Assembly: GCF_900163565.1 (NCBI RefSeq)
Contig: NZ_FUHU01000045.1
Location: 62,001 to 126,000, forward strand
Origin: Agrococcus casei LMG 22410
GTDB lineage: Bacteria; Actinomycetota; Actinomycetes; Actinomycetales; Microbacteriaceae
Direction of reading: 5' to 3'
DNA: 64,000 nt
Below, piece after piece: positions 1 through 9,471 of the stretch (position 1 is its first letter; every line of letters starts with the position of its first letter). The notes below the pieces were generated by a model, which was not told the origin of the DNA, ran no database searches, and saw nothing but the letters and a program-made list of their open reading frames with translations. The position numbers and the translations under genes are program-made.

Positions 1-1062
1 GAAGTACGTCTTGTCGGCCCCAGCGGCGAACAGGTCGGCGTCGTGGCCGTGGATGTTGCGCTCCGTCTCGCACGGGAGGCCAGCCTCGATCTCGTGGAGG
101 TCGCCCCGGGATCGCGCCCGCCGGTGGCCAAGATCATGGACTTCGGCAAGTTCAAGTATGAGCAGGCGCAGAAGGCCAAAGAGGCACGTCGCAACCAGGC
201 GAACACGGTGCTCAAAGAGGTGCGATTCCGTCTGAAGATCGACGAGCACGACTACGAGACCAAGCGTCGCCGCGCCGAGGGATTCCTCCAGGCTGGCGAC
301 AAGGTCAAGGCGATGATCCTGTTCCGCGGCCGCGAGCAGTCGCGTCCCGAGATGGGCGTCAAGCTCCTCCAGCGCTTCGCAGAAGACGTCGCTGAGTTCG
401 GTGCCGCAGAGACGCGCCCGACGATCGACGGACGCAACATGACGATGATCGTCGGCCCGCTGCGCTCGAAGTCCGATGCACGTGCCGAGATCAACGAGGC
501 ACGCAAGGTGCAGCGCAACCGCCAGCAGGAGAAGCGTCGCGAAGCCGCCGAGAACAAGGCTGCGCACCAGGCCGAGGCTGAGGCTGAGCGTGCGAAGCGC
601 CCCGCGGCCAAGGTAGATGCGACGTTCGACGTCAAGCGCAACCAGACCACCGCTTCTGCGGCGGCCAAGGTCGCTTCGGCACGCCCTGCCGCTGAGAAGA
701 AGCCGAGCACGGCTCCTGCTGCAGCCGCAGAGAAGAAGTCGAGCGCTGCGTCAGCACCGAAGTCGGCGTCCGCGCCGGCCGCCAAGAAGCCCGCTGCAGC
801 TGCAGCACCGAAGTCGACCGCCACGACCGGCCAGAAGCCGGCGCCCGCAGCGGCCGAGAAGAAGCCGCGCGCGGCAGCTGACAGCAAGTCGGCAGCGGCT
901 CCGGTGAAGCCCGTCGCCAAGGCGACACCCAAGCCCGCGGCCAAGCCTGCTGGCGGATCGACCCCCAAGCCTGTGGCCAAGCCCGCAGACCGGCCGGCCG
1001 CCAAGCCTTCAGCCAAGCCCGCAAGCCCGAAGCCGAAGCCCAGCTCCGGCGATTCCCAGTAG
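1..1062 (+). CDS. infC: Translation initiation factor IF-3, 5'-truncated by the window, with a long low-complexity tail
   Basis: IF-3 binds the 30S subunit, keeps it apart from 50S and proofreads start-codon/initiator-tRNA pairing. The frame is open from base 1 and begins with [12 protein letters not shown], a signature of the IF-3 N-terminal domain, so only about 15-20 residues are missing; the first ATG at 43 is internal. The two-domain core ([24 protein letters not shown]-like segment, MTMIVGP) ends near base 470. It is followed by roughly 195 residues of first charged, then Ala/Lys/Pro-rich sequence, about doubling the usual ~180-residue length. The stop codon TAG at 1060-1062 is shared with the Shine-Dalgarno of rpmI, so the infC-rpmI-rplT operon is tightly coupled. 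Identity is certain; the role of the tail is unknown. Confidence 0.97.
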   Translation, partial: EVRLVGPSGEQVGVVAVDVALRLAREASLDLVEVAPGSRPPVAKIMDFGKFKYEQAQKAKEARRNQANTVLKEVRFRLKIDEHDYETKRRRAEGFLQAGDKVKAMILFRGREQSRPEMGVKLLQRFAEDVAEFGAAETRPTIDGRNMTMIVGPLRSKSDARAEINEARKVQRNRQQEKRREAAENKAAHQAEAEAERAKRPAAKVDATFDVKRNQTTASAAAKVASARPAAEKKPSTAPAAAAEKKSSAASAPKSASAPAAKKPAAAAAPKSTATTGQKPAPAAAEKKPRAAADSKSAAAPVKPVAKATPKPAAKPAGGSTPKPVAKPADRPAAKPSAKPASPKPKPSSGDSQ

Positions 1063-1072
1063 GAGAAGAACA

Positions 1073-1267
1073 ATGCCAAAGCAGAAGACGCACTCCGGTG
1101 CGAAGAAGCGATTCAAGGTGACCGGCAGCGGCAAGATCCGCAAGCAGCAGTCGGGCATGCGCCACAACCTCGAGGTGAAGTCGTCGGTGCAGACCCGTCG
1201 TCTTAACCGCGACAAGGTGGTTGCACCCGCTGACGCCAAGAACATCAAGCGGCTGCTCAGCAGCTAG
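1073..1267 (+). CDS. rpmI: 50S ribosomal protein L35
   Basis: A 64-residue basic protein beginning [15 protein letters not shown], the hallmark of bL35, a small structural component of the 50S subunit. The start is fixed by AGGAGAAG at 1061-1068 just upstream of ATG 1073. It lies 10 nt after infC and 30 nt before rplT, the universal infC-rpmI-rplT arrangement. Length matches the family (about 64-66 residues). Confidence 0.98.
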   Translation: MPKQKTHSGAKKRFKVTGSGKIRKQQSGMRHNLEVKSSVQTRRLNRDKVVAPADAKNIKRLLSS

Positions 1268-1297
1268 ACGCTTCACACAGGTTTATAGGAGAGAACA

Positions 1298-1681
1298 ATG
1301 GCACGAGTAAAGAGGGCGGTAAACGCCCAGAAGAAGCGTCGCACAATCCTGGAGCGCGCAGAGGGCTACCGCGGACAGCGGTCACGCCTGTACCGCAAGG
1401 CGAAGGAGCAGGTCACACACTCCTTCAAGTACTCATACCGCGACCGTCGCGCGAAGAAGAACGAGTTCCGTCGCCTCTGGATCCAGCGCATCAACGCTGC
1501 GTCACGCGCCAACGGCCTGACCTACAACCGTCTGATCCAGGGCCTCGGCCTGGCAGGCGTCGAGGTCGACCGTCGCATCCTGGCCGACCTCGCAGTGAAC
1601 GACGCAGACACGTTCGCCGCCCTGGTCGCCAAGGCGAAGGCAGCGCTTCCCGCCGACACCTCCGCTCCGAAGAGCGAGTAG
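1298..1681 (+). CDS. rplT: 50S ribosomal protein L20
   Basis: A 127-residue bL20, which binds 23S rRNA early in 50S assembly. It opens [15 protein letters not shown] and continues through the family segments [16 protein letters not shown] and [28 protein letters not shown] at 1287-1293 gives a clear ribosome binding site. Slightly longer than E. coli L20 (118) through a C-terminal Ala/Lys extension. Third gene of the infC operon; the next gene begins 2 nt after its stop. Confidence 0.98.
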   Translation: MARVKRAVNAQKKRRTILERAEGYRGQRSRLYRKAKEQVTHSFKYSYRDRRAKKNEFRRLWIQRINAASRANGLTYNRLIQGLGLAGVEVDRRILADLAVNDADTFAALVAKAKAALPADTSAPKSE

Positions 1682-1683
1682 TC

Positions 1684-2460
1684 GTGCTGTCGTCTCCGCG
1701 CTCCCCGAGAGTGCGCGAGGTGGCAAAGCTCAAGACGAGAACAGCCCGGTCCGAGACCGGGCTGTTCTTGCTTGAGGGGCCACAGGCGCTCGGCGAGGCC
1801 GTCGCAGCGGATGCGCGCGTGCACGAGGTGTTCTTCACAGAAGCCGGTGCCGAGAAGCACCCTGCGCTCATGCAGCACAGCGACGCCGAGTACGTCGAAG
1901 TCAGTGAAGAAGCACTTGCACGGATGGCCGACACGCGCACTCCGCAGGGGTTCGTCGCAGTCGCCAGTCAGTTTCCGAAGACCCTCGACGATGCCCTCGA
2001 AGGAGCATCACGTGTCGTGATCCTGCACGAGGTCAGAGACCCGGGCAACCTCGGCACCATCATCCGGGTCGCCGACGCAGCGGGCTTCGACGCCGTCATC
2101 GTCACGGCTGAGTCCGTCGACGTGTACAACCCGAAAGTCGTCCGCGCGACCACAGGATCACTGTTCAACATGGTGCACTCAGTCGAGGTCACCACGATCG
2201 ACGCCATCGCGGCCGTGAAGCGACTCGGCATACAGGTCATCGCAGCAGACGTCTCGGGCGATGATCTGCGCGAGCAGACGGCGGCGTTCGAGCAGCCGCA
2301 CGCCTGGGTGTTCGGCAACGAGGCTCGCGGGCTCGACGACACGACGCGCGACCTCGCAGACGTCACGCTGCGGGTTCCGATCTTCGGCAGAGCCGAGTCG
2401 ATGAATCTCGCGACCGCAGCTGCGGTCTGCCTCTATCAGAGCGCGTTCGCCGCTCGCTGA
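1684..2460 (+). CDS. TrmH/SpoU-family rRNA 2'-O-methyltransferase (TsnR-like)
   Basis: A SPOUT-class SAM-dependent methyltransferase of 258 residues. An N-terminal substrate-binding domain (residues 1-100, with the LFLLEGPQALGEA segment) precedes the knotted catalytic domain. The three SpoU motifs are visible: LHEVRDPGNLGTIIRVADAA (motif 1, RNA-contacting Asn/Arg), WVFGNEARGL (motif 2) and PIFGRAESMNLATAAAVCLY (motif 3, SAM pocket). The start is GTG 1684, 2 nt after the rplT stop, without a strong Shine-Dalgarno, which points to translational coupling. The position after rplT matches tsnR in M. tuberculosis. The modified nucleotide cannot be read from sequence. Confidence 0.9.
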   Translation: MLSSPRSPRVREVAKLKTRTARSETGLFLLEGPQALGEAVAADARVHEVFFTEAGAEKHPALMQHSDAEYVEVSEEALARMADTRTPQGFVAVASQFPKTLDDALEGASRVVILHEVRDPGNLGTIIRVADAAGFDAVIVTAESVDVYNPKVVRATTGSLFNMVHSVEVTTIDAIAAVKRLGIQVIAADVSGDDLREQTAAFEQPHAWVFGNEARGLDDTTRDLADVTLRVPIFGRAESMNLATAAAVCLYQSAFAAR

Positions 2461-2470
2461 GGGCACCAGC

Positions 2471-2502
2471 CTCGCGGGAGGGGAGTTCTCCCCTCCCGCG
2501 AG
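2471..2502 (+). terminator. Strong inverted repeat after the rRNA methyltransferase gene
   Basis: A perfect 15-bp GC-rich inverted repeat with arms CTCGCGGGAGGGGAG and CTCCCCTCCCGCGAG around a TT centre, 10 nt after the stop at 2460. No U-tract follows, as is common for actinobacterial terminators. It separates the infC operon from the gluA promoter. Confidence 0.75.
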
Positions 2503-2534
2503 ATGACAACCATTCGGTCACGATTGTGCCTGCG

Positions 2535-2562
2535 CTGTCAGCAAAGAGACGAAACCTAGGGT
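2535..2562 (+). promoter_or_regulatory. Candidate gluA promoter
   Basis: CTGTCA (2535-2540) and TAGGGT (2557-2562) are 16 bp apart. The predicted transcript start is only about 5 nt before the chosen ATG 2574, giving a near-leaderless mRNA, consistent with the lack of a Shine-Dalgarno there. Confidence 0.45.
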
Positions 2563-2573
2563 TTACTGTCAGC

Positions 2574-3311
2574 ATGATCCCTGTCATCGAGGTCGAGCAC
2601 GTCAACAAGCACTACGGCGAATTCCACGCGCTCAAAGACATCAGTCTCACGGTGAGCAAAGGCGAAGTCGTTGTCGTGATCGGCCCTTCGGGCTCCGGCA
2701 AGTCGACCCTCTGCCGCACCATCAACCGTCTTGAGACCATCACCGACGGTGAGATCCGCATCGACGGCAACGTGCTCCCGAAAGAGGGCAAGGGCCTCGC
2801 GAAGCTCCGCGCCGACGTCGGCATGGTCTTCCAGTCGTTCAACCTCTTCGCGCACAAGACGATCCTCGAGAACGTCATGATCGGGCCCATCCAGGTCAAG
2901 AAGATCCCCAAGGCCGAGGCCGCAGAAGACGCCCGCCGTCTGCTCGACCGCGTCGGCGTGGGCCACCAGGCCGACAAGTACCCCGCGCAGCTCTCCGGCG
3001 GCCAGCAGCAGCGCGTCGCGATCGCGCGCGCCCTGGCGATGAAGCCAAAGGCGCTGCTCTTCGACGAGCCGACCAGCGCGCTCGACCCCGAGATGATCAA
3101 CGAGGTCCTCGACGTCATGATCGAGCTCGCCAAGGAGGGCATGACGATGGTCGTCGTCACGCACGAGATGGGCTTCGCTCGCAAGGCCGCCGACCGTGTC
3201 GTGTTCATGGCAGACGGCGAGATCGTCGAGGAGTCGACGCCCGACGAGTTCTTCACGAACCCCCAGACTTCGAGGGCGCAGGATTTCCTCTCGAAGCTCA
3301 TCACCAACTGA
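2574..3311 (+). CDS. gluA: Glutamate ABC importer, ATP-binding protein
   Basis: ATPase of a polar amino-acid (PAAT family) importer, working with GluB (binding lipoprotein) and GluC/GluD (permeases) encoded next. Its 245 residues contain Walker A GPSGSGKST, Q-loop VFQSFNLFAHKT, signature LSGGQQQR, Walker [15 protein letters not shown] and H-loop VVVTHEMGFA. I chose ATG 2574 (MIPVIEVEHV) over an upstream GTG at 2526 because the family begins here and a -10 box sits just upstream. The order ATPase, binding protein, two permeases matches gluABCD of Corynebacterium glutamicum. Glutamate specificity is inferred from that order and similarity. Confidence 0.92.
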   Translation: MIPVIEVEHVNKHYGEFHALKDISLTVSKGEVVVVIGPSGSGKSTLCRTINRLETITDGEIRIDGNVLPKEGKGLAKLRADVGMVFQSFNLFAHKTILENVMIGPIQVKKIPKAEAAEDARRLLDRVGVGHQADKYPAQLSGGQQQRVAIARALAMKPKALLFDEPTSALDPEMINEVLDVMIELAKEGMTMVVVTHEMGFARKAADRVVFMADGEIVEESTPDEFFTNPQTSRAQDFLSKLITN

Positions 3312-3350
3312 CCACTCAAGAAGACCCATCACCCCACAAAGGAGTAAACG

Positions 3351-4229
3351 ATGATGAAGCGACGTTTTGCCGCCATGGCGGCAGCTGGTGCCGCAGCGGC
3401 ACTGGTCCTGACAGGATGCGCGGGCGGAGGCGGCGGCGACAACGGCGACCAGCCCTGGACCGTGGCTGAAGACGTGACGATCGAGGGCTCGGCCACGTTC
3501 GAGGCGATGCAGTCGGCCGGCCAGATCGTGATCGGCGTCAAGGAAGACCAGCCGGGTCTCGGCTACCTCGACGCAGCCACGGGCGAGCGCACCGGCTTCG
3601 ACGTCGACATCGCGCGCTGGATGGCAGCAGAGCTCGGCTTCGGCGAAGACCAGATCGAGTTCAAGGCGATCCCGTCGGCCAACCGCGAGCAGGAGCTCGT
3701 CAACGGCAACATCGACATGTACGTCGGCACCTACTCGATCACCGACTCCCGCAAGGAGCAGATCGACTTCGCAGGCCCCTACGCCATCACAGGCCAGGGA
3801 CTCCTCGTCGCTGCTGACAACGACTCGATCAACGGACCCGACGACCTCGCAGGTACCAATGTCTGCTCGGCAACCGGCTCGACCCCGATCCAGAACATCC
3901 GCGAGAACTACCCTGAGGCCAAAATCCAGGAGTTCGACACCTACTCGCAGTGTGTTGCCAAGATCGAAGACGGCTCGGCTGACGCAGTCACCACCGACGC
4001 CCTGATCCTGCTCGGCTACGCAGCGCAGTCGCCCGACACGCTCAAGACCGTCGGCGACACCTTCAGCGAAGAGATCTACGGCATCGGCGTCCCCAAGGGC
4101 GACGACGCATTCCGTGACTTCCTGAACACGGCGCTCGAAGAGGGCGGCGAGACCTGGACGGCAATCTGGGACGCCAACCTCGGCGAGACCGGTGTCGAGG
4201 GCGAGCAGCCCGCTGTCGACCGCTACTAG
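3351..4229 (+). CDS. gluB: Glutamate-binding lipoprotein of the ABC importer
   Basis: Extracellular solute-binding protein (SBP_bac_3 family), 292 residues. The N-terminus is a lipoprotein signal: MMKRRF, a hydrophobic stretch rich in Ala, then lipobox LTGC (Cys near residue 24), followed by a Gly-rich linker. The binding domain contains the family segments GYLDAATGERTGFDVDIAR and DMYVGTYSITDSRKEQIDFA. AAGGAG lies just before ATG 3351. It is followed by a large hairpin that separates it from the permease genes, a usual arrangement for giving binding protein in excess of the membrane complex. Confidence 0.93.
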   Translation: MMKRRFAAMAAAGAAAALVLTGCAGGGGGDNGDQPWTVAEDVTIEGSATFEAMQSAGQIVIGVKEDQPGLGYLDAATGERTGFDVDIARWMAAELGFGEDQIEFKAIPSANREQELVNGNIDMYVGTYSITDSRKEQIDFAGPYAITGQGLLVAADNDSINGPDDLAGTNVCSATGSTPIQNIRENYPEAKIQEFDTYSQCVAKIEDGSADAVTTDALILLGYAAQSPDTLKTVGDTFSEEIYGIGVPKGDDAFRDFLNTALEEGGETWTAIWDANLGETGVEGEQPAVDRY

Positions 4230-4237
4230 CAAGTGAG

Positions 4238-4269
4238 AGTCGGGGCGGCAGAGCGCTGCCGCCCCGACT
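4238..4269 (+). terminator. Intercistronic hairpin between gluB and gluC
   Basis: A perfect 14-bp inverted repeat (arms AGTCGGGGCGGCAG and CTGCCGCCCCGACT, loop AGCG) 8 nt after the gluB stop, inside the presumed gluABCD operon and without a U-tract. It could be a partial terminator or a 3' stabiliser of the gluAB mRNA. Confidence 0.7.
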
Positions 4270-4317
4270 TGCACCGCAGATTCATCTCAACCCCGCACCA
4301 ACTGGAGGAGCGCGCCA

Positions 4318-4962
4318 ATGGGCGTCATCACCGATAACTGGGATCTCTGGGTCGACGCAACCGTCGGCACGCTCCAGATCTTCTTCTTCGGACTCATCAT
4401 CGCCTTGGTGCTGGGATTCATCGTCGGCGCCATGCGCGTCTCGCCCATCCCGATTGCGCGATGGGTCGGCACCGCCTATGTGAACCTGGTGCGCAACACC
4501 CCGCTGACGCTCATGTTCTTCGTCTTCGCCTTCGCTGTTCCGGTCGTGTTCGAGATCCGAGACCTGAGACTGCTCGGCATTCTCGCGATCGGGCTGTACA
4601 CAGCGACGTACGTTGCAGAGACGCTCCGAAGCGGCATCAACACCGTGCCTGTCGGCCAGGCTGAAGCAGCTCGTGCCGTCGGCATGAGCTTCACGCAGGT
4701 CATGGGGCACATCGTGCTTCCGCAGGCGGCCCGCAGCGTGATCCCTCCGATGATGAGCGTCATCATCGCCTTCCTCAAGAACACCACGGTCGCAGCAGGG
4801 TTCTCGATCATGAACCTCGGCTCCATCCGCGCGTATCTCTCCGAGCGCGGTGAGAACGCGATGGTCGTGCTGCTCTGGGTCGCGCTCGTGTTCGTGGTCA
4901 TGGTGTTTGCCCTCAGCGGCGTCCAGCGATATCTCGAGAAGAAGTGGAGGGTGGCCCGATGA
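4318..4962 (+). CDS. gluC: Glutamate ABC importer permease
   Basis: A 214-residue inner-membrane permease of the HisMQ/GlnP type. Hydrophobic segments include IFFFGLIIALVLGFIVGAM, LMFFVFAFAVPVVF and VLLWVALVFVVMVFALS. The EAA loop (GQAEAARAVGMSFTQVMGHIVLPQAARSVIPPM) is the docking site for the ATPase GluA. A good ribosome binding site (GGAGGAG at about 4303) precedes ATG 4318. It overlaps gluD by an ATGA junction, so the two permease subunits are translationally coupled. Confidence 0.92.
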   Translation: MGVITDNWDLWVDATVGTLQIFFFGLIIALVLGFIVGAMRVSPIPIARWVGTAYVNLVRNTPLTLMFFVFAFAVPVVFEIRDLRLLGILAIGLYTATYVAETLRSGINTVPVGQAEAARAVGMSFTQVMGHIVLPQAARSVIPPMMSVIIAFLKNTTVAAGFSIMNLGSIRAYLSERGENAMVVLLWVALVFVVMVFALSGVQRYLEKKWRVAR

Positions 4963-5897
4963 GCGGTGGCGCCTCTGTTCTGTATGACGTTCCGGGCCCG
5001 AAGGCAATCGCCCGCAACCGCATTCTCGGCGGTCTCGTCGTTGTCGTCGTGCTTGCCGCGTTCGCCTTCACCATCTTCCGGCTTGCCGACTCCGGCCAGT
5101 TCTCGGCCGAGAAGTGGGAGGCCTTCACCTACCCCTTCATCTGGCAGAACATCGGCCTTGCGCTGCTGCGCACGCTCAGCGCGTTCGTCCTGTCTGCTGT
5201 CGGCGCACTCGTGCTCGGATTCCTGCTCGCGGTCGCACGCCTCTCCACCGTTCGGGTGCTGAGCATCCCGGCCACAGTCGTGACCGAGGTGCTGCGGGCC
5301 ATCCCCGTGCTCGTGCTCATGATGCTGCTGTACTACGGCTTCGGCTCCATCGGCGTGCCGATGTCGTCGTTCGCGGCAGTCGTCATCGCGCTGATCGCCT
5401 ACAACGGCTCTGTGCTTGCAGAAGTATTCCGTGCCGGCGTCGAGTCGCTGCCGAAGGGCCAGGGCGAAGCCGGCTTCGCGATCGGCATGACGAGCCGTCA
5501 GGTCATGAACCTCATCCTCATGCCGCAGGCAGTTCGAGCGATGATGCCCGTGATCATCGCGCAGCTCGTCGTGACGCTGAAAGACACAGCCCTCGGGTTC
5601 GTCATCACATACAACGAGCTGCTGTACTACGCTCGCTACCTCATGTCGCAGACCACACTCGGCAACCCGATCATTCCGTCGATCCTGATCATCGGCGCGA
5701 TCTACATCATTCTCTGTCTGCTGCTGTCGTGGCTTGCCCACACCGTGCAGAAGCGCACAAGCCGCTCGGTCAAGGTCAAGGTCAAGGTCGCAGCGCACCA
5801 CCCGGGCAACCCGGGCGGAGCCACCGACACGCAGATGATGGCCGCGCAAGACGTCGGCACCGACGATCAGACCGGCCACTCGCAGGCCGGCGGCTAG
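4959..5897 (+). CDS. gluD: Glutamate ABC importer permease
   Basis: Second permease of the importer, 312 residues. It has an N-terminal cytoplasmic segment, a membrane span (ILGGLVVVVVLAAFAFTIF), an external region, then the permease core with the EAA loop GQGEAGFAIGMTSRQVMNLI. The C-terminus carries a basic patch (RTSRSVKVKVKVAAHHPG) and a hydrophilic tail. I place the start at ATG 4959, where ATGA overlaps the gluC stop and GGAGG (4946-4950) is well spaced. The longer size relative to GluC is normal for GluD-type subunits. Confidence 0.92.
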   Translation: MSGGASVLYDVPGPKAIARNRILGGLVVVVVLAAFAFTIFRLADSGQFSAEKWEAFTYPFIWQNIGLALLRTLSAFVLSAVGALVLGFLLAVARLSTVRVLSIPATVVTEVLRAIPVLVLMMLLYYGFGSIGVPMSSFAAVVIALIAYNGSVLAEVFRAGVESLPKGQGEAGFAIGMTSRQVMNLILMPQAVRAMMPVIIAQLVVTLKDTALGFVITYNELLYYARYLMSQTTLGNPIIPSILIIGAIYIILCLLLSWLAHTVQKRTSRSVKVKVKVAAHHPGNPGGATDTQMMAAQDVGTDDQTGHSQAGG

Positions 5898-5951
5898 CGC
5901 GATTCCCCAACCAGTCACCGAATCACCGGCACGCCGCCCGCTGGCGGTCGT

Positions 5952-5957
5952 TAGGAT
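5952..5957 (+). promoter_or_regulatory. -10 element of pheS (leaderless)
   Basis: TAGGAT 8 nt before GTG 5966; the expected transcript start falls at or within 2 nt of the GTG. No convincing -35 is visible. Confidence 0.45.
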
Positions 5958-5965
5958 AGATGCTT

Positions 5966-7000
5966 GTGTCATCTCTCACTCTCGCCGAGCAGGTGGAGTC
6001 CGCCGTGAGCCGAGCGCTCGCTGAGATCAATGCGGCAACCACCAGCAGGCAACTGCAAGCGGCCAAAGCCGCCCACAATGGTCCTGACTCCGAGCTTGCG
6101 AAGCTCAACGCGTCGCTCAAGTCGCTCGCGCCCGAGCAGCGGAAGGACGCCGGTGCAACCATCGGCGGCGGCCGCAAGCAGGTCGGGCAGGCCCTGACCG
6201 ATCGGGCCGTCGAGGTCGCGGCAGCCGAAGAGCAGGCAAAGCTCGAGGCCGAGTTCATCGACGTGACGGCGCTTCCGCAGCGACTGGCTTCCGGTGCACG
6301 GCATCCGCTCGCCCTCATGCAAGAAGAGATGAGCGATGTGTTCGTCGGCATGGGCTGGGAAGTCGCCGAGGGGCCCGAGGTCGAGCACGAGTGGTACAAC
6401 TTCGACGCGCTGAACGTCGACCCCGACCACCCCGCCCGCAGCGAGTCCGACACCTTCTACGTCGAGCCCGAGGGCAGCCACCTCGTGCTGCGCACGCAGA
6501 CCAGCCCCGTGCAGATCCGGTCGCTGCTGACCCGTGACCTGCCCGTGTATGTCGTGTCGCCCGGTCGCGTGTTCCGCACCGACGACGTCGACGCGACGCA
6601 CCTTCCGGTGTTCACGCAGATCGAGGGGCTCGCGATCGACCGCGACCTCAACATGGGGCACCTCCGCGGAACCCTCGAGCACCTCGCCAAGGCGATGTTC
6701 GGGGCGGATGCGCGCATCCGGCTTCGCAACAACCACTTTCCGTTCACCGAGCCGAGCGCCGAGATGGACGTCTGGCACCCGGGCATGCGCGGCGGACCTC
6801 GCTGGGTCGAGTGGGGCGGCTGCGGCATGGTCAACCCGAACGTGCTCCGCGCGGCCGGCGTCGACCCCGACGAGTACCGAGGCTTCGCATTCGGCATGGG
6901 CATCGAGCGCTCGCTGCAGTTCCGCTACCAGCTCTCTGACATGCGCGACATGATCGAGGGCGATGTTCGCTTCTCACAGCAGTTCGGAATGGTGATCTAG
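5966..7000 (+). CDS. pheS: Phenylalanyl-tRNA synthetase alpha subunit
   Basis: Catalytic alpha subunit of the class II (alpha-beta)2 enzyme charging tRNA-Phe, 344 residues. An N-terminal coiled coil precedes the catalytic core. Family segments include HPLALMQEEMSDVFVGMGWE, FNFD-type substrate loop, LRTQTSPVQIRSL (motif 2 region), VFRTDDVDATHLPVFTQIEG, and the C-terminal GFAFGMGIERSLQFRY (motif 3). The start is either ATG 5960 or GTG 5966; I prefer the GTG because a TAGGAT -10 hexamer ends 8 nt before it and leaves almost no room for a leader, and there is no Shine-Dalgarno for either codon. The stop at 6998-7000 directly abuts the start of pheT. Confidence 0.95.
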   Translation: MSSLTLAEQVESAVSRALAEINAATTSRQLQAAKAAHNGPDSELAKLNASLKSLAPEQRKDAGATIGGGRKQVGQALTDRAVEVAAAEEQAKLEAEFIDVTALPQRLASGARHPLALMQEEMSDVFVGMGWEVAEGPEVEHEWYNFDALNVDPDHPARSESDTFYVEPEGSHLVLRTQTSPVQIRSLLTRDLPVYVVSPGRVFRTDDVDATHLPVFTQIEGLAIDRDLNMGHLRGTLEHLAKAMFGADARIRLRNNHFPFTEPSAEMDVWHPGMRGGPRWVEWGGCGMVNPNVLRAAGVDPDEYRGFAFGMGIERSLQFRYQLSDMRDMIEGDVRFSQQFGMVI

Positions 7001-9463
7001 ATGCGGATTCCCCTTGACTGGCTTGCCGACTACGTCGAAGTGCCAGCAGACGCGACTCCTGAGAGCGTGCTCGAAGCGCTCGTGAACGTGGGCCTTGAAG
7101 ACGAGGCGATCCACGGCGGCGACGTGCGCGGGCCGCTGACGGTCGGTCGCGTGCTCGAGTTCGTCGGCGAGCCGCAGAAGAACGGCAAGATCATCCGCTG
7201 GGTGCAGGTCGATGTTGGCGAGGCAGAGCCCCGCGGCATCGTGTGCGGCGCCGACAACTTCGAGGTCGACGACCTCGTGGCTGTTGCCCTGCCCGGCACA
7301 GTGCTGCCCGGCGGCTTCGAGATCTCGGCCCGCAAGACGTACGGCCATGTCTCCGACGGCATGATGGCCTCCTCTCGCGAAGTCGGTCTCGGCAGCGACC
7401 ACGACGGCATCATGCGCCTGAACGAGATGGGCTACGACGCGGCTCCCGGCGACGACGCGAAGGCCCTGCTCGGCCTCGACAAGGTCGCGGTCGAAGTCGC
7501 TGTGACGCCCGACCGCGGCTACGCGCTCAGCATGCGCGGCATCGCGCGCGAGTTCTCGAACTCGACGGGCGCCGCGTTCACCGACCCCGCGCTCATCGAG
7601 ACCGGCAGCGGCTCGGGCTACACCGTGACGCTCGCCGACGACGCACCCGTTCGCGGCCGTGTCGGCTGCTCGCGCTTCATCACGCGCTCGGTTCGAGGCA
7701 TCGATGCGCTCGCTCCGACGCCGGCCTGGATGTCGCAGCGACTCACCCTCGCAGGCATGCGCTCGATCTCGATCGCGGTCGACGTCACGAACTACGTCAT
7801 GCTCGAGTTGGGGCAGCCGCTCCACGCGTACGACGCCGACCAGCTGACGGGCGGCATCACCGTGCGCCGCGCCCGCGCCGGCGAGACGATCACGACGCTT
7901 GACGACAGCGAGCGCAAGCTGAGCACCGAAGACCTGCTGATCACCGACGAGTCGGGCCCGATCGGCATCGCCGGCGTCATGGGCGGCGCGACGACCGAGG
8001 TCACCGACCAGACGCAGAACGTGCTGATCGAGTCGGCGTGGTTCGAGCCGGTCACGATCGGCCGCTCATCCCGCAGGCACCGTCTGCCGAGCGAAGCGTC
8101 GAAGCGCTACGCACGCGGCATCGACCCGACCATCCAAGAGGCGGCAGCCGAGCGCGCGGTGCAGCTGCTCGTCGAGTTCGCGGGCGGAACAGCGGATGCG
8201 CTGGGCGGCATCGCAGAGATCGACGTTCCCGAGACGGTCGCCATCAGCCTCGATCGCCAGAAGGCGCCTGCCATCATGGGCATCGCATACACCGATGCCG
8301 AGCAGCGCCAGGCTCTTGAGGCGATCGGCGCAGACGTCGCCGACACCGAGAGCGGCTGGCTCGTGACGCCTCCTGCCTGGCGCCCTGACCTGACTGGTCC
8401 AGAGCAGCTGGTCGAAGAGGTCGCCCGCATCGTCGGCTTCGACCGCATCGAATCCCTGCTGCCGGTGCCTCCCGCAGGCCGCGGCTACACGCAGAGCCAG
8501 CGCATCCGTCGCGAAGTCGAGCGCCAGCTCGCCGCCGCAGGTGCCACGCAGGTGCTGCTTGCTCCGTTCATGTCGCGGGCTCAGATCGACATGACGGGCG
8601 AACCCGCTGCCGAGCTGTCGAACGCGCTCGACAACGAGCGACGCTGGCTTCGCACCGGTCTGACCGCAGGGCTCGTCGAGGCGCTTGCGCGCAACGTCGC
8701 CCGAGGGCTCACCGATGCTGCGATCTACGAGGTCGGCACGGTGTTCCTGCCCTCGGGCGAGCACGGAACGGCTGAGCTGCCTTCGGCGGCGCAGCGACCC
8801 GATGCAGCGACGCTCGAGCAGCTCGACAACCTTCCGAAGCAGCCGAAACACGTCGGCATCGCGCTGACGGGTGCTCGCACGCCGAAGCAGCCCGGCCAGC
8901 CGGCTGCGGCGTACGATCTGGCGGATGCGATCGACCTGCTGCGCGTTGCCGCACGGGCCGCCGGTGCCGAGTTCGGCGTGCGCCAGGGGCAGCGCTCATG
9001 GACGCACCCGGGCCGCACTGCAGAGCTGACGGTCGGCGAAGCCGTCGTCGGCTACGCGGCCGAGCTGCTTCCGGCGGTCGCCAAGGAGCACGCGCTGCAG
9101 ACGGTGATCGTCGGCGAGATCGATCTCGACCTGCTTGAGCAGCTGCGGCGCGCATCCCTCGCTCCGGGCGAGATCGCCGCAGTGCCGGCAGCCACACAAG
9201 ACCTGTCGCTGACGGTCGCGAGCGAGATTCCTGCTGGCGACGTGCTCGCCGTGGTCAGGGAGGGCGCCGGTGGGCTGCTCGAGTCGATCACACTGGTCGA
9301 CGACTACCGCGGTGCCGGCCTGGCAGAGAACGAGAAGTCACTGACATTCGCGCTGCGCTTCCGCGCGGCCGACCGAACCCTGAAGGCCGAAGAGGCGTCT
9401 GCTGCGAAGCTCGCAGGCGTCGCCGCGGCAGAAGCGCGCTTCGGCGCGACACTTCGCGCTTAG
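7001..9463 (+). CDS. pheT: Phenylalanyl-tRNA synthetase beta subunit
   Basis: Beta subunit (820 residues) of PheRS; it holds editing and tRNA-binding domains. Order: N-terminal start [21 protein letters not shown]-type tRNA-binding domain (about residues 40-155, with [10 protein letters not shown]); B3/B4 editing region ([28 protein letters not shown]); B5 domain with [14 protein letters not shown]; pseudo-catalytic domain; C-terminal ferredoxin-fold anticodon-binding domain with DLSLTV and [18 protein letters not shown] 7001 immediately follows the pheS stop, so subunits are co-translated. Length is typical for actinobacteria. Confidence 0.96.
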   Translation: MRIPLDWLADYVEVPADATPESVLEALVNVGLEDEAIHGGDVRGPLTVGRVLEFVGEPQKNGKIIRWVQVDVGEAEPRGIVCGADNFEVDDLVAVALPGTVLPGGFEISARKTYGHVSDGMMASSREVGLGSDHDGIMRLNEMGYDAAPGDDAKALLGLDKVAVEVAVTPDRGYALSMRGIAREFSNSTGAAFTDPALIETGSGSGYTVTLADDAPVRGRVGCSRFITRSVRGIDALAPTPAWMSQRLTLAGMRSISIAVDVTNYVMLELGQPLHAYDADQLTGGITVRRARAGETITTLDDSERKLSTEDLLITDESGPIGIAGVMGGATTEVTDQTQNVLIESAWFEPVTIGRSSRRHRLPSEASKRYARGIDPTIQEAAAERAVQLLVEFAGGTADALGGIAEIDVPETVAISLDRQKAPAIMGIAYTDAEQRQALEAIGADVADTESGWLVTPPAWRPDLTGPEQLVEEVARIVGFDRIESLLPVPPAGRGYTQSQRIRREVERQLAAAGATQVLLAPFMSRAQIDMTGEPAAELSNALDNERRWLRTGLTAGLVEALARNVARGLTDAAIYEVGTVFLPSGEHGTAELPSAAQRPDAATLEQLDNLPKQPKHVGIALTGARTPKQPGQPAAAYDLADAIDLLRVAARAAGAEFGVRQGQRSWTHPGRTAELTVGEAVVGYAAELLPAVAKEHALQTVIVGEIDLDLLEQLRRASLAPGEIAAVPAATQDLSLTVASEIPAGDVLAVVREGAGGLLESITLVDDYRGAGLAENEKSLTFALRFRAADRTLKAEEASAAKLAGVAAAEARFGATLRA

Positions 9464-9471
9464 GAGAACCC

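Noticed and set aside
252-1079. 275-codon open frame on the minus strand opposite infC
   Set aside because: It is the mirror of the Ala/Lys/Pro-rich infC tail; G+C-rich codons rarely produce stops in this antisense frame, and it has no ribosome binding site or recognisable domain.
2556-4274. 572-codon minus-strand frame opposite gluA/gluB
   Set aside because: It spans two well-supported genes and their intergenic gap; composition is typical of an antisense shadow.
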